Below the pieces are notes generated by a model, which worked only from the letters and a program-made list of their open reading frames with translations, had not been told where the DNA came from and did no database searches. From Paenibacillus piscarius (GTDB lineage Bacteria > Bacillota > Bacilli > Paenibacillales > Paenibacillaceae), in contig NZ_JAIEUI010000019.1 in NCBI RefSeq assembly GCF_022234545.1, positions 62,001 through 126,000 on the forward strand: DNA of 64,000 nucleotides, read 5' to 3'. The position numbers and the translations under genes were made by a program. This document shows, in pieces, positions 1 to 8,877 of the stretch (position 1 is its first letter; every line of letters begins with the position of its first letter).

Positions 1-1077
1 CAGCTGGCCCCGAAGCATCTGGCGGAGGAATGGGATAATGTCGGACTGCAGATAGGCACTCTATCGAAGGAGATTACCGGTGTGCTGGTCGCGCTGGATG
101 TCAATGAGCAAGTTGTGGACGAAGCGGTGGCTAAGGGCTGTAACCTGATTATTGCCCATCATGCGGTGATTTTCCGGCCGATTAAGGGCATCCTCACGGA
201 TACGCCGATGGGCCGCCTGTATGAGAAGCTGATCAAGCATGACATTGCCGTCTATATCAGCCATACGAATCTGGATGTGGCCGAAGGCGGAATGAATGAC
301 TGGATGGCAGAGGCGCTCGGCATTGAGAACGGTGCGCCGATTAAGGACATTCATACGGAGCAGCTGTCCAAGCTGGTCGTGTTCGTGCCGAAGGATCATC
401 ATCAGAAGGTGCTGGACGCCATTCTTAACGCCGGGGCAGGCCACATCGGCAATTACAGCCATTGCAGCTTCAATATCGAAGGCTACGGCACCTTCGTTCC
501 GCAGGAGGGGACAGACCCTTATATCGGTAAGCCCGGTAAGATGGAGCGGGCAGAAGAAATCCGCATCGAGACGATTGTGCCGGCACCGATCCGTAATAAG
601 GTCGTCCAGGCGATGCTGAAGGCTCATCCGTATGAGGAGGTTGCCTATGATCTGTATTCCATGGATCTCAAAGGACGCAGCCTGGGACTGGGAAGAGTCG
701 GGAAGCTGAAGGAGCCTACTACGCTGGAAGCATTCATCGAAACGGTCAAGTCCGGGCTGAATGTGCCTAGTGTGCGGGTGGTCGGAGAATTAGACCGCCC
801 GATCCGCAAGGCTGCGGTGATGGGCGGGTCCGGCGCCAAGTATTACAGCAGCGCCATCTTCAAAGGGGCGGATGTGCTGGTCACCGGGGACATTGATTAC
901 CATACTGCCCAGGATGCGTACCTTGCCGGCATTGCTCTAATCGATCCGGGCCACAATGCGGAGAAGATTATGAAGGAGAAAGTAGCGGAGTATCTCGCCG
1001 ATAAGCTGGCTGCGAACAAATACGGCACCGTGGTTCATGCCTCGCAGCCTGATACCGAGCCCTTTCAATTCCTGTAA
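1..1077 (+). CDS. yqfO: Nif3-like dinuclear metal-centre protein (5' truncated by window edge)
   Basis: The reading frame is open from base 1 and enters within the family's N-terminal motif (LAPKHLAEEWDNVGLQIG), so only about a dozen residues are missing. The sequence carries the family metal-binding features (IAHHAVIF near the start and GDIDYHTAQDA near the end). A central segment of about 100 residues (from QLSKLVVFVPKDHH onward) fits the PII/CutA-like insert of the long YqfO form. Family members form toroidal hexamers with two metal ions per subunit; the physiological substrate is unsettled, so no reaction is assigned. It lies just upstream of rnpB on the same strand. Confidence 0.9.
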   Translation, partial: QLAPKHLAEEWDNVGLQIGTLSKEITGVLVALDVNEQVVDEAVAKGCNLIIAHHAVIFRPIKGILTDTPMGRLYEKLIKHDIAVYISHTNLDVAEGGMNDWMAEALGIENGAPIKDIHTEQLSKLVVFVPKDHHQKVLDAILNAGAGHIGNYSHCSFNIEGYGTFVPQEGTDPYIGKPGKMERAEEIRIETIVPAPIRNKVVQAMLKAHPYEEVAYDLYSMDLKGRSLGLGRVGKLKEPTTLEAFIETVKSGLNVPSVRVVGELDRPIRKAAVMGGSGAKYYSSAIFKGADVLVTGDIDYHTAQDAYLAGIALIDPGHNAEKIMKEKVAEYLADKLAANKYGTVVHASQPDTEPFQFL

Positions 1078-1093
1078 ATGTAATGATTAGCTC

Positions 1094-1122
1094 TTGTGCG
1101 GGCGGGTACATCTCTGTATAAT
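1094..1122 (+). promoter_or_regulatory. Sigma-A promoter of rnpB
   Basis: TTGTGC (1094-1099) and a perfect TATAAT (1117-1122) are separated by 17 bp. The predicted start near 1129-1131 lies just before the P1 helix of the RNase P RNA. Confidence 0.75.
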
Positions 1123-1135
1123 ATACAATGTTGTA

Positions 1136-1552
1136 TCGGAAAGTTTGACAGACAATCGCCGGTATACGTAAGTATACGGGAGGAAAGTCCGGGCTCCACA
1201 AGGCAGGGTGCTGGATAACGTCCAGTCGGCGCGAGCCGAAGGATAGTGCCACAGAAATGGACCGCCGATGGCCGCCTGCGGGCGGCACAGGCAAGGATGG
1301 AACCGAGGTGTAAGAGACCCCGAGGAACGCTGGTGACTTCGTTCCTGGTAAACCCCATCTGGAGCAAGACCTAATGAGACGCAGCGTCTTCTTCACGGAA
1401 GCCGCAGCCTTCGCCTGAGGCGTGTCTAGGTTGGTCGCTGGAGCCATACAGTAATGTATGGCCTAGATAGATGATTGTCGCTTATGGTGGGAGGGTAGTT
1501 CCCGTCTGAACCACAACGAGCACAGAACCCGGCTTACGGCAAACTTTCCTAA
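1136..1552 (+). ncRNA. rnpB: RNase P RNA, class B (Bacillus type)
   Basis: This is the catalytic RNA that matures tRNA 5' ends. The 5' strand of P1 (GGAAAGTTTG, 1138-1147) is perfectly complementary to CAAACTTTCC at 1540-1549, which fixes both ends to within a few bases. The conserved core GAGGAAAGTCCGGGCTC lies at about 1180-1196, and the 3' core ACAGAACCCGGCTTAC at about 1522-1537. The length of about 415 nt suits the Bacillus class. The ends given are estimated from the P1 pairing. Confidence 0.95.
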
Positions 1553-1596
1553 CTGACAACACTGAGCTGATAAGTATAGTTATATTATCCAATAGA

Positions 1597-1640
1597 GGGG
1601 TGTCCCGGAGGCCATAATTATGGCTTCCGGGACACCCCTT
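1597..1640. terminator. Bidirectional terminator hairpin
   Basis: An almost perfect 42-nt inverted repeat (GGGGTGTCCCGGA ... TCCGGGACACCCC, one G·T pair) lies between rnpB and the opposing aminotransferase gene that ends at 1657, so it probably serves both. Confidence 0.75.
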
Positions 1641-1656
1641 CTTGTTCTTCACAGAT

Positions 1657-2871
1657 TTATAGCGCTTGAACAGACTCCTCATAACGGGATAATGCGGTCC
1701 CGAGCCGCTGCACTGCCAGCGGCAGCTGCTCCGGCCGGGTGTGGGTGAAGTTGAGCCGCATGGCATTGCGCTGCGGCTGCTCCGGGTAGAACACTCCCCC
1801 GGGAACGAAGGCCACGCCCTCTTCCACGGCCAGCGGCAGCAGCTCTGCGGTATCAATGCCGGGGGACAGGCTCAGCCACAGGAACATGCCGCCGCGCGGT
1901 TCAAGGAAGCTTACGTCTTCACCGAAACGGGCGGTGAGCCCGGCCGATAGCAGCTTCATCCGTGACTTGTATTCACGGCATATCATCCGGATATGCTGCT
2001 CCAGGTCGAAGCGGAGCAGCAGCTCGTGCAGGGCGCGCTGGTCTATGCCGCTGGAATGCAGGTCGGCGGCCTGCTTGGCTCTGGCGATGATCTTGACCAG
2101 CCCGGCAGGGCCGGTGAGCCAGCCTGTCCGCAGGGCAGGGGCCACAATTTTGGAGAAGGTGCCGGTATAGACTACACAGGGCTCAGCGCCCAGCTGTCTG
2201 TCGAGCGCGGACAGAGTAGGCGGGGAGGTTTCTGTTGCTTCATCGAAGGTGATCTCGCCATACGGATTATCCTCCAGCAGCAGTACACCGTATCTCCGGC
2301 ACAGGGCGACGACTTTCTCACGGCGGACCTTGCTCCAGGTTCCGCCTGTCGGATTGTTGAAGGTGGGAACAGCATACAGCAGCTTAGGGCTGCAGGAGCG
2401 CAGCAGTTCCTCCAGATGCTCCGGCACCATCCCTTCCTGATCGCTGTCCACCACCCGGATATCCGCGCGGTAAGAGCCGAGCACCTGGAGAGCCGCCAGG
2501 TAGGTCGGAGCCTCTACCAGCACGGTGTCACCCGGGTCAAGCAGAACCCGGCAGAGCAGGTCGATGGCCTGCTGGGAGCCGGTGGTCAGGATCATTTCCT
2601 CCGTGGAGACGTTCATCCCCTGCTGCCTGAGTCTGGCGGCAATCTGACCGCGCAGCGGAAGGTAGCCCTCCGTCAGTCCGTATTGCAGCGCGGACGGGTC
2701 ACTCGACAGTACACGGCTATAAGCCTCACGGATGGCATCTGCCGGAAATAATTCTTCGCCCGGCAGTCCGCCTGCCAGGGAGATGATGTCCTTGCCCTGG
2801 GTAAGTTTGAGAATATCGCGGACGGCGGACGATCCCAGGTGGTTTGTCATTTCTGCAAATCGAATCTTCAT
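1657..2871 (-). CDS. PLP-dependent class I/II aminotransferase (2-aminoadipate/LysN-like)
   Basis: This is a fold-type I aminotransferase of 404 residues. It has the substrate-side motif SLAGGLPGEELFP near the N-terminus, NNPTGG in the middle, and the pyridoxal-phosphate lysine in GTFSKIVAPALRTGW. Family relatives transaminate aromatic, branched or 2-aminoadipate substrates with 2-oxoglutarate; the substrate cannot be read from sequence. I chose the ATG at 2871 because GGGGAG lies 7 nt upstream; ATGs at 2877 and 2910 are also in frame. It is transcribed divergently from a MocR-type regulator that shares the fold, which suggests the regulator controls it (inference). Confidence 0.88.
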   Translation of the reverse strand: MKIRFAEMTNHLGSSAVRDILKLTQGKDIISLAGGLPGEELFPADAIREAYSRVLSSDPSALQYGLTEGYLPLRGQIAARLRQQGMNVSTEEMILTTGSQQAIDLLCRVLLDPGDTVLVEAPTYLAALQVLGSYRADIRVVDSDQEGMVPEHLEELLRSCSPKLLYAVPTFNNPTGGTWSKVRREKVVALCRRYGVLLLEDNPYGEITFDEATETSPPTLSALDRQLGAEPCVVYTGTFSKIVAPALRTGWLTGPAGLVKIIARAKQAADLHSSGIDQRALHELLLRFDLEQHIRMICREYKSRMKLLSAGLTARFGEDVSFLEPRGGMFLWLSLSPGIDTAELLPLAVEEGVAFVPGGVFYPEQPQRNAMRLNFTHTRPEQLPLAVQRLGTALSRYEESVQAL

Positions 2872-2966
2872 GTTCATGCTCCCCGCTATTGATGATTTTT
2901 GTAGTATCATAACGGTATAGCTGTATAACAGTAAAGCGGTGAATATAACAGTCAGGGGGAAGCAGC
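2872..2966. promoter_or_regulatory. Divergent promoter region between aminotransferase and MocR-type regulator
   Basis: On the minus strand TTTACT is followed after 18 bp by TATGAT, a plausible sigma-A promoter for the aminotransferase. The stretch GGTATAGCTGTATAAC (about 2914-2929) contains two GTATA half-sites 8 bp apart. Short direct repeats like this are common targets of MocR regulators, so it is a candidate operator. Only pattern evidence is available. Confidence 0.4.
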
Positions 2967-4409
2967 ATGCACATCGAAATCAACCGCAGCGGCGGCGGGC
3001 AGACGCTGCCGCTGCAGATCAGCGGGACGATTGCCGAGCGGATTACCTCGGGACTGCTTCAGCCGGGAGCCCGGCTTCCGTCGGTAAGAGGGCTGGCATT
3101 GTCCCTGAAGGTCAGCCAGGTGACTGTAAGCAAGGCTTATGCCGACCTGGAGGCACGCGGGCATATCCTCTGCAGCCAGGGCAGGGGCTGTTATGTGGCG
3201 CAGCGGGAGCAGAACGTCCGGGGAAGAGGCGCGGGCTGGCAGGACAGCTACGACGACTACTTGCCGCGGGCTCAGCTCTGGCGGAATTTCGATGTGTCCG
3301 AGGTGGAGTATCCGTTTCATCTGGCAGCCATTCACAGCAGTCTGCTTCCGCTTGCGCCGATCGGGGCCACGATGGCGTCGCTGGTCAGGGAGCAGCCGGA
3401 GCTGATGGCGTCCTACGGGAACTTTCAGGGCGATGCAGAGCTGCGTGAGGTGATGCGACAGCATCTGCAGAGCCGCGGCATCCCCCTCGGCTCCGGTGAT
3501 CTGATGATTACCAGCGGTTCCCAGCAGGGGATCGATCTGGTCGCCCGGACCTTCGTCGGGCCGGGGGATACAGTTTATCTGGAAGCGCCAAGTTATACCG
3601 GGGCGATTGATGTGTTCGCCGGGCGGGGGGCGGAGATGGTCTTTGTTCCCATGGACGGGGATGGAATGAGGGTGGACAAGCTTACCGCGATGTGTGACCG
3701 GAAGCCGCCGAAGCTGATTTATACCAATCCGACCTATCAGAATCCGAGCGGGGCGACCATGAGCCTAACGCGAAGACAGCGGCTGCTGGAGCTTGCCCGC
3801 AGCTACCGCTGTCTGATTGTCGAGGATGATCCCTTCAGCGACCTGTATTTCCGTCAGCCGCCTCCGCCATCCATCAAATCAATGGACACAGAAGGACATG
3901 TCGTCTATATGAAAAGCTTCAGCAAAGTTCTTGCCCCCGGCAGCCGCATCGCCTGTGTAGCCGCCGGAGGGAATATCCTCTCCAGGCTGATTGCCGCCAA
4001 GTCGGCAAGTGATCTGGGCAGTCCGCTGCTGACCCAGCGGGCCGTATTGCCCTTCATCGCCCGCAAGTATGACGACTACGCTGCGAACCTTCGGAACGCG
4101 CTGCGCCTCCGCCAGGAATCGGCTGCGAAGCTGCTGAAGCGTTATGCCCCGCCGGGCGTATCCTGGCAGCTGCCCGGCGGCGGGCTGAACCTGTGGCTGG
4201 AGCTTCCGCCCGCCGCGGAGATCGGCCGGCTGCATGTATTGGCCAAGCAGGAGGGCATCTCGTTCCTGCCGGGTAATGTCTGTTATGCCGGGGACAAGCC
4301 CTCCCGGCATATCCGGCTGTGTTATTCGCAGCTCACCTCCGAAGGGATGGAACGCGGGCTGCGGCAGTTCCTGCTGCTGCTGGAACGGTATCTGCAACCC
4401 CCGGATTAA
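2967..4409 (+). CDS. MocR/PdxR-family regulator (GntR HTH fused to aminotransferase-like domain)
   Basis: The 480-residue protein joins a GntR-type winged helix (about residues 10-75, with GARLPSVRGLALSLKVSQVTVS) to a full aminotransferase-fold domain (about 110-475, with NPTYQNPSG and the PLP-lysine motif SFSKVLAPGSR). MocR proteins sense PLP or a PLP-amino-acid adduct and typically regulate an adjacent gene and themselves. The start has a GGGGGA Shine-Dalgarno. Its partner is probably the divergent aminotransferase gene. It ends only 17 bp from the convergent protease gene. Confidence 0.9.
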   Translation: MHIEINRSGGGQTLPLQISGTIAERITSGLLQPGARLPSVRGLALSLKVSQVTVSKAYADLEARGHILCSQGRGCYVAQREQNVRGRGAGWQDSYDDYLPRAQLWRNFDVSEVEYPFHLAAIHSSLLPLAPIGATMASLVREQPELMASYGNFQGDAELREVMRQHLQSRGIPLGSGDLMITSGSQQGIDLVARTFVGPGDTVYLEAPSYTGAIDVFAGRGAEMVFVPMDGDGMRVDKLTAMCDRKPPKLIYTNPTYQNPSGATMSLTRRQRLLELARSYRCLIVEDDPFSDLYFRQPPPPSIKSMDTEGHVVYMKSFSKVLAPGSRIACVAAGGNILSRLIAAKSASDLGSPLLTQRAVLPFIARKYDDYAANLRNALRLRQESAAKLLKRYAPPGVSWQLPGGGLNLWLELPPAAEIGRLHVLAKQEGISFLPGNVCYAGDKPSRHIRLCYSQLTSEGMERGLRQFLLLLERYLQPPD

Positions 4410-4426
4410 TCTGGCTGCACTGCCGC

Positions 4427-6295
4427 TTAAGGCATCGATTTCAGCTGCTTCCCGACATGCTGCGGGAACAGCTGCAGCGGAACTTCTCCGCCTCCGGCGG
4501 CCTGCAGCGTGCGGTAGATATCCACCTGGCCCCAGCCGTAATACTTGTCATGCCCGGCAGCGCCGAGATCCACGGCATTCGAGGTAAGCAGCTCGGTGAC
4601 CTCCTTGTTGGTCAGCGCCGGATTCAGTGAGCGCACCAGCCCGGCCAGTGCCGCCACATGGGGGCTGGCCATTGAGGTGCCCGATAATGCCGCATACTGG
4701 CTGTCGGGGTAGGTGCTGGCAATGCTCTCTCCCGGTGCCGCAACATCAATATAGTCTCCGTAGTTGGAGAAGGAAGCCCGCTCTCCAGAGGCATTGGTGG
4801 CGGCAACGGCAATGACCTCTTCATAAGCTGCGGGATAGCCGGGACGCTCGGTGTTATCATTTCCGGCAGCAGAGACAATTACTATGTCGCGGTCATAGGC
4901 GTATTTAATAGCATCATGCAGAAACTGCGAATCGGCATAGTTGCCGAGACTGAGGTTAATCACCTTGGCCCCTTGGTCAGCAGCCCAAATAATGCCCTCG
5001 GCTACGGAGTAGGTGGTCCCTGCCCCGGAGTTGTCGAGCGCTTTGACCGGAAGGATTTTGTTGTACCAGCTGATTCCGGCCACTCCCTCCTGGTTGTTGG
5101 TCAAGGCTCCGATAATCCCGGCGACATGGGTGCCATGACCCACATCGTCATCCGGCGCTCCGCCGCTGGAAATTGCGTTATATCCGGCTAACAGACGCCC
5201 TTTCAGGTCGGGATGATTGGCCTGTACACCGGTATCCACTACAGCTACCGCCACATCCTTGCTGCCCCTGGACAGATTCCAGCCTTGTCCGGCTTCGATG
5301 GCCGGAAGGTTCCACTGGTAGGTGGAGAAGAGCAGGTCATTGGGGGTAATGACATTCGCTCCGGTATTTTCGCTGACCGTATCATTGGTTAAATACATAT
5401 AGTGAGGCTCTGCATACAGCGGATGCCACTTGTAGTTGAAGTACGTTTTGAGCTGGGAATAATTCATTTTGTCCGAGCGGAAAATATAGGCATACCCCAG
5501 CTTGCGCGGCTGCTTGCAGCGGATATCGGCGGTGATGGTCTGAAGCTGGGCCGGCGTGGGATGCCCGTTCTGGAAACGGACCACAATCTCATTCTCGTAA
5601 AAGTGGCTGGCCTTTTCATTGTCATGTCCGGTCTTGACCGTGATATCCTGCAGCGTATCGGCATGAACAGACTCAATACGGTATTTGCCTTCCTTCGGAT
5701 AGGGAATCAGCCGCAGGTTCTTCAGCTGATGCTCCGCTACCTTGTCCAGAATCTTCTGGTTGATCAGAGCGATAACACCAAGCTGCCCCTCCCGGTCTCG
5801 CTGGGCTACGAAATAATATTTCCTGCTGCCGATGATAAACGAAGGCGATTCGTAGGACTGATGCCCGCGGATGGCTGATTTGGCCATCTTGAGATGCTTT
5901 AGCAGCTGTGCATTCTCCTGGTCGGTTCCTTCGGGAAGCGAAGATTTATACGTAGTGGTCTTATGGGTGCGGAAATCGACCAGCATCAGCATATTGATAT
6001 GCCCGTGACCCTGCTGCAGGCTGGAAGCATATGCTGATAGTGCCTCCGGAGAGGCGCCGTGGGCGTTCACAAGCATTGCGCTTAAGTGCCGGTTAACATC
6101 CACCCGGTTCAGCTTGTCGGTGGCGGTTACATCCTGGACAAGAGCGGATTTTTTGAGTATTTTCTCCTGGGAGGGATTGGGCACAGAGGCGGGTTTAATT
6201 GTACTTGCGCTTTCGGGCCGCAGGGCAAAGGTCAGCAGCAGTACCGTGAATGCGGCAGTGACCAGACCGGCGACCGTTAGATTTTTACGTGACAT
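4427..6295 (-). CDS. Exported subtilisin-like serine protease (peptidase family S8)
   Basis: Length is 622 residues. An N-terminal hydrophobic segment (about residues 8-25) acts as a signal peptide or anchor. About 300 residues of pro- or accessory sequence follow, then the S8 catalytic domain. The triad is visible as Asp354 (VVDTG), His387 (GHGTHVAG) and Ser541 (GTSMASPH), with oxyanion-hole Asn479 (AAGND). The long pre-catalytic region is larger than a usual I9 propeptide and may be a sensory or inhibitory domain. The start ATG follows AAGGAG. The gene is monocistronic and convergent with the MocR-type gene. The protein substrate is unknown. Confidence 0.93.
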   Translation of the reverse strand: MSRKNLTVAGLVTAAFTVLLLTFALRPESASTIKPASVPNPSQEKILKKSALVQDVTATDKLNRVDVNRHLSAMLVNAHGASPEALSAYASSLQQGHGHINMLMLVDFRTHKTTTYKSSLPEGTDQENAQLLKHLKMAKSAIRGHQSYESPSFIIGSRKYYFVAQRDREGQLGVIALINQKILDKVAEHQLKNLRLIPYPKEGKYRIESVHADTLQDITVKTGHDNEKASHFYENEIVVRFQNGHPTPAQLQTITADIRCKQPRKLGYAYIFRSDKMNYSQLKTYFNYKWHPLYAEPHYMYLTNDTVSENTGANVITPNDLLFSTYQWNLPAIEAGQGWNLSRGSKDVAVAVVDTGVQANHPDLKGRLLAGYNAISSGGAPDDDVGHGTHVAGIIGALTNNQEGVAGISWYNKILPVKALDNSGAGTTYSVAEGIIWAADQGAKVINLSLGNYADSQFLHDAIKYAYDRDIVIVSAAGNDNTERPGYPAAYEEVIAVAATNASGERASFSNYGDYIDVAAPGESIASTYPDSQYAALSGTSMASPHVAALAGLVRSLNPALTNKEVTELLTSNAVDLGAAGHDKYYGWGQVDIYRTLQAAGGGEVPLQLFPQHVGKQLKSMP

Positions 6296-6545
6296 GAGTA
6301 CCGCTCCTTCATCGCTTTATAATCCCTGTTAGGGTTAGAAGAGAGCGCAGGATTTATGCATTGCAGAAAAGGATACCGCCGTCCTTGGATTTATGTTAAT
6401 ATCAGAAAGTAAGCGCCTTCTGAGGCTTGTCCCGTTAGGGTGGAGGCATATGAGAATTTGTGATACTATCAAGAGAGTACAACTGAAATGTCTTGCTGTC
6501 GTTAACGACTACCAAAGCAGGGAACAATAAGGGGGAGCAACCGCC

Positions 6546-7043
6546 ATGTCAGCAGCCAATCTGCAGAAATTGTGTGAATCGACGAGAGAAAAACTGAAAT
6601 CCGTAATCGTAAAAATGGAGCTGTTCCTGAACGAACATGCACTTCCGCAACTGGTTACCGAAGAGGATGAAGAAACGCTGCACTTCTATCAGGGCTTCCT
6701 GTCCGATCTCCGCCATCTGCTGGTGTTCTCGGAAATGTCCTATGAGAAGCTGGGGCTTGCTCTGCGCCGTGCAACCTTTGATGAAGCCTTCGCGCATAAA
6801 GCGCTATATAATGTATATCATCACGGAGTCAATAATTTCTTCTATCCCAAGAATGAGAGTTACTCGGAGGACGGACGCTACGCCTATACAGGGCAGGATG
6901 CGATCCGTTTCCGCAAGAAGCCTGTCCGTCCGGCACGCGACATTATTATGGACATCACCAAGGTCTATGAAGAGCTGCGCGATGATCTGACCTATTACGA
7001 GAATGATTATTTGACAGAGAAACGGATGCAGAACCAGATATAG
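6546..7043 (+). CDS. ypuI: YpuI-like protein (DUF3907)
   Basis: This is a 165-residue acidic, probably helical cytoplasmic protein matching my recollection of the YpuI/DUF3907 family of spore formers (motifs ALYNVYHHGVNNFFYPK and YTGQDAIRF). The start ATG follows a GGGGGAGC site. No enzymatic motif is visible and no function is assigned. It is followed by a strong terminator, so it is probably monocistronic. Confidence 0.75.
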   Translation: MSAANLQKLCESTREKLKSVIVKMELFLNEHALPQLVTEEDEETLHFYQGFLSDLRHLLVFSEMSYEKLGLALRRATFDEAFAHKALYNVYHHGVNNFFYPKNESYSEDGRYAYTGQDAIRFRKKPVRPARDIIMDITKVYEELRDDLTYYENDYLTEKRMQNQI

Positions 7044-7088
7044 CTATTGAAGCTCAAGCGGGTTTATCCGCATTATGCGTTCCGAATA

Positions 7089-7127
7089 AGACCAGGCCAG
7101 TCATGGGAAATGACGCCTGGTCTTTTT
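7089..7127 (+). terminator. Rho-independent terminator after ypuI-like gene
   Basis: AGACCAGGC (7089-7097) pairs with GCCTGGTCT (7115-7123), with an inner tca/tga pairing, followed by a T-run. Confidence 0.85.
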
Positions 7128-7205
7128 TGCGCCGACATCAACTGGAAACCGCCGGCCGCATACAGAGCAGCGCAAAGGGCATAATACAAGCCGAGGTGAT
7201 CATTT

Positions 7206-7430
7206 ATGACAAACGCCAAACCGCTTGTAAGATGCAGTGTAAGCAACTGTCATTATTGGGGAGAACAAAACCTGTGCCGCGCCGACGAAATTGTAATTGA
7301 GATCGACAAGCATTCCGGCAGCCACTATAAGGAAGAATATGCCGAAGAGCTGACAGCGGCCGGGAAGCATCATGACCATGCCGGAACCTCATCGGCAACC
7401 TGTTGTCTGACGTTCAAGCCGAACGCCTGA
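7206..7430 (+). CDS. DUF1540-type small cysteine protein
   Basis: The 74-residue protein has an N-terminal C-x4-C motif (RCSVSNCHYW), a further Cys (NLCRADEI) and a C-terminal TCCLTF-like element, the DUF1540 pattern. The spaced cysteines and histidines suggest metal binding, but the role is unknown. AGGTGAT precedes the ATG by about 6 nt. The next gene starts 13 bp downstream, so the two probably share a transcript. Confidence 0.72.
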   Translation: MTNAKPLVRCSVSNCHYWGEQNLCRADEIVIEIDKHSGSHYKEEYAEELTAAGKHHDHAGTSSATCCLTFKPNA

Positions 7431-7443
7431 AGGAGGAGGGCAT

Positions 7444-7851
7444 ATGGACAATCCGAAGGATGAACCCAAAGTGGACCGTTCAGCCCGCAGAAAAGTTACC
7501 CTGCGCCCGCGCAGCAGGGTAGATTATCCCCGCCGGGACCGGAGCCATGAGGAGGAGTATGCTGCCGAGATCAGCCCGGTGATGCAAGGGCAGGCCTTAA
7601 ACCGCCGGGAAGAGAGCGGGCAGAACACTCATGACAGCGCGAAGGAAGCGGATGACCGGACCATCGGCTATATCGGCCTGGGCTTCGGTGTAGTGTCGTT
7701 ATTCGTCTGGTCGATTATTATGGGGCCGATTGCTGCCATACTCGGATACTATGCTTATGCCAGAGGTCAAAAAAGCGCCGGTGCCTGGTCAATGGGGCTG
7801 GGTATTGTATCTACCCTAAGTTATTTTGTCCTGATTCCTTTTGCCCGTTAG
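7444..7851 (+). CDS. Small membrane protein, DUF4190-like
   Basis: The 135-residue protein has a charged N-terminal half (about residues 1-72, rich in Arg, Glu and Asp) and two C-terminal transmembrane segments (about 75-97 and 110-131) separated by a YYAYARGQKSAGAWSMG turn. That arrangement is typical of DUF4190 proteins. A strong AAGGAGGAGGG site precedes the ATG. The function is unknown. It lies in tandem with the DUF1540 gene. Confidence 0.65.
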   Translation: MDNPKDEPKVDRSARRKVTLRPRSRVDYPRRDRSHEEEYAAEISPVMQGQALNRREESGQNTHDSAKEADDRTIGYIGLGFGVVSLFVWSIIMGPIAAILGYYAYARGQKSAGAWSMGLGIVSTLSYFVLIPFAR

Positions 7852-7881
7852 AGCAAGTGATTCCGTAATATGATTTCTCAA

Positions 7882-7925
7882 ACAGGCTCTCAGACCTAAA
7901 GTTGCAGGTCTGAGGTCTGTTTTTT
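7882..7925 (+). terminator. Rho-independent terminator
   Basis: CTCAGACCT (7888-7896) pairs with AGGTCTGAG (7906-7914), extended by outer ACAG/CTGT pairing and followed by a T-run. Confidence 0.8.
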
Positions 7926-8043
7926 GGCCTTGGCAGCTAGTAATTGCTACGGATTAATAGTAAAATTAAGCCGAATTTCAAATTTAAATAGAATGTAATG
8001 CGATACCATATAAAGAATGATTCAGGAAAGAGGGAATGGAAGC

Positions 8044-8760
8044 ATGGCGATGGATGCCGCAGCTGCCTCAGTGTACGGTCAGTTGAAATGGGTCGATCTC
8101 AGAAGTTCTAGCATCAAGAATGACAACGGTAAGGTCTCATCCGGAGTCAAGGGCTCGTCATCAGCGGAATTCACCGCCATGCTGCAGCAGGCAGCTCAGC
8201 CGGTATCTGCTCCAGTGGGCAGTCGTATAGGAACTGCTGTTGGGATAGCGGATGTCACTTCACCCCCTAATCTGCTATGGCAGCACTTAGGCGCAAGTCC
8301 TGAAGCGCAGGAAGGCATTTCCGGGGAAATAACGCAGACGGTGCCAACCGATTACGAGGAGCTGATTCAGACGGCCAGTGCGAAATATGGCGTGCCGGTT
8401 GATCTGATTAAGGCGGTAATCGATACCGAATCCTCGTTTAATCCGAATGTTGTATCCTCTGCTGGAGCGAAGGGGCTGATGCAATTGATGGACGGGACAG
8501 CGAACGGACTTGGCGTGTCGGATCCGTTCGACCCGGCGCAGAGCATAGACGGAGGGGTGAGGTACCTCTCTTACCAGCTGAAGCGTTACGACGGGCAGGA
8601 GAAGATGGCGCTGGCTGCGTATAACGCCGGACCGGGACGGGTGAATAAGCTGGGCGTCAGCAATGACGCAGAGCTGATGGCGAATCTCGCCGCGCTGCCG
8701 CAGGAGACGCAGCGCTATATTGCCAAAATAGAACGCGCGCGGGCCCAATACGCGCTATAA
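8044..8760 (+). CDS. Lytic transglycosylase (SLT domain)
   Basis: The protein has 238 residues. The C-terminal half (from about residue 105) is a goose-lysozyme/SLT fold: the catalytic Glu lies in IDTESSFNPN, followed by the family motifs SAGAKGLMQLM and ALAAYNAGPGRV. Such enzymes cleave the MurNAc-GlcNAc bond with 1,6-anhydro formation. The N-terminal half is low-complexity and no signal peptide is evident, so export is unclear. I chose the ATG at 8044 because GAGGGA lies upstream; the in-frame ATG at 8017 has no ribosome-binding site. Confidence 0.9.
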   Translation: MAMDAAAASVYGQLKWVDLRSSSIKNDNGKVSSGVKGSSSAEFTAMLQQAAQPVSAPVGSRIGTAVGIADVTSPPNLLWQHLGASPEAQEGISGEITQTVPTDYEELIQTASAKYGVPVDLIKAVIDTESSFNPNVVSSAGAKGLMQLMDGTANGLGVSDPFDPAQSIDGGVRYLSYQLKRYDGQEKMALAAYNAGPGRVNKLGVSNDAELMANLAALPQETQRYIAKIERARAQYAL

Positions 8761-8764
8761 TATA

Positions 8765-8826
8765 AAGGATCAGACGGATCTCTGCGTTAGCCGCTTGAAG
8801 GCGGCTGCAGCCGTTTGGTCCTTTTT
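8765..8826 (+). terminator. Rho-independent terminator
   Basis: AAGGATCAGACGG pairs with CCGTTTGGTCCTT (with G·T pairs) around an inner AGCCGC/GCGGCT stem, followed by TTTTT. Confidence 0.75.
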
Positions 8827-8877
8827 GCCACGATAAGGCTTATATATTCCGCTATACGAAAAGGAGAACGCCGATAT

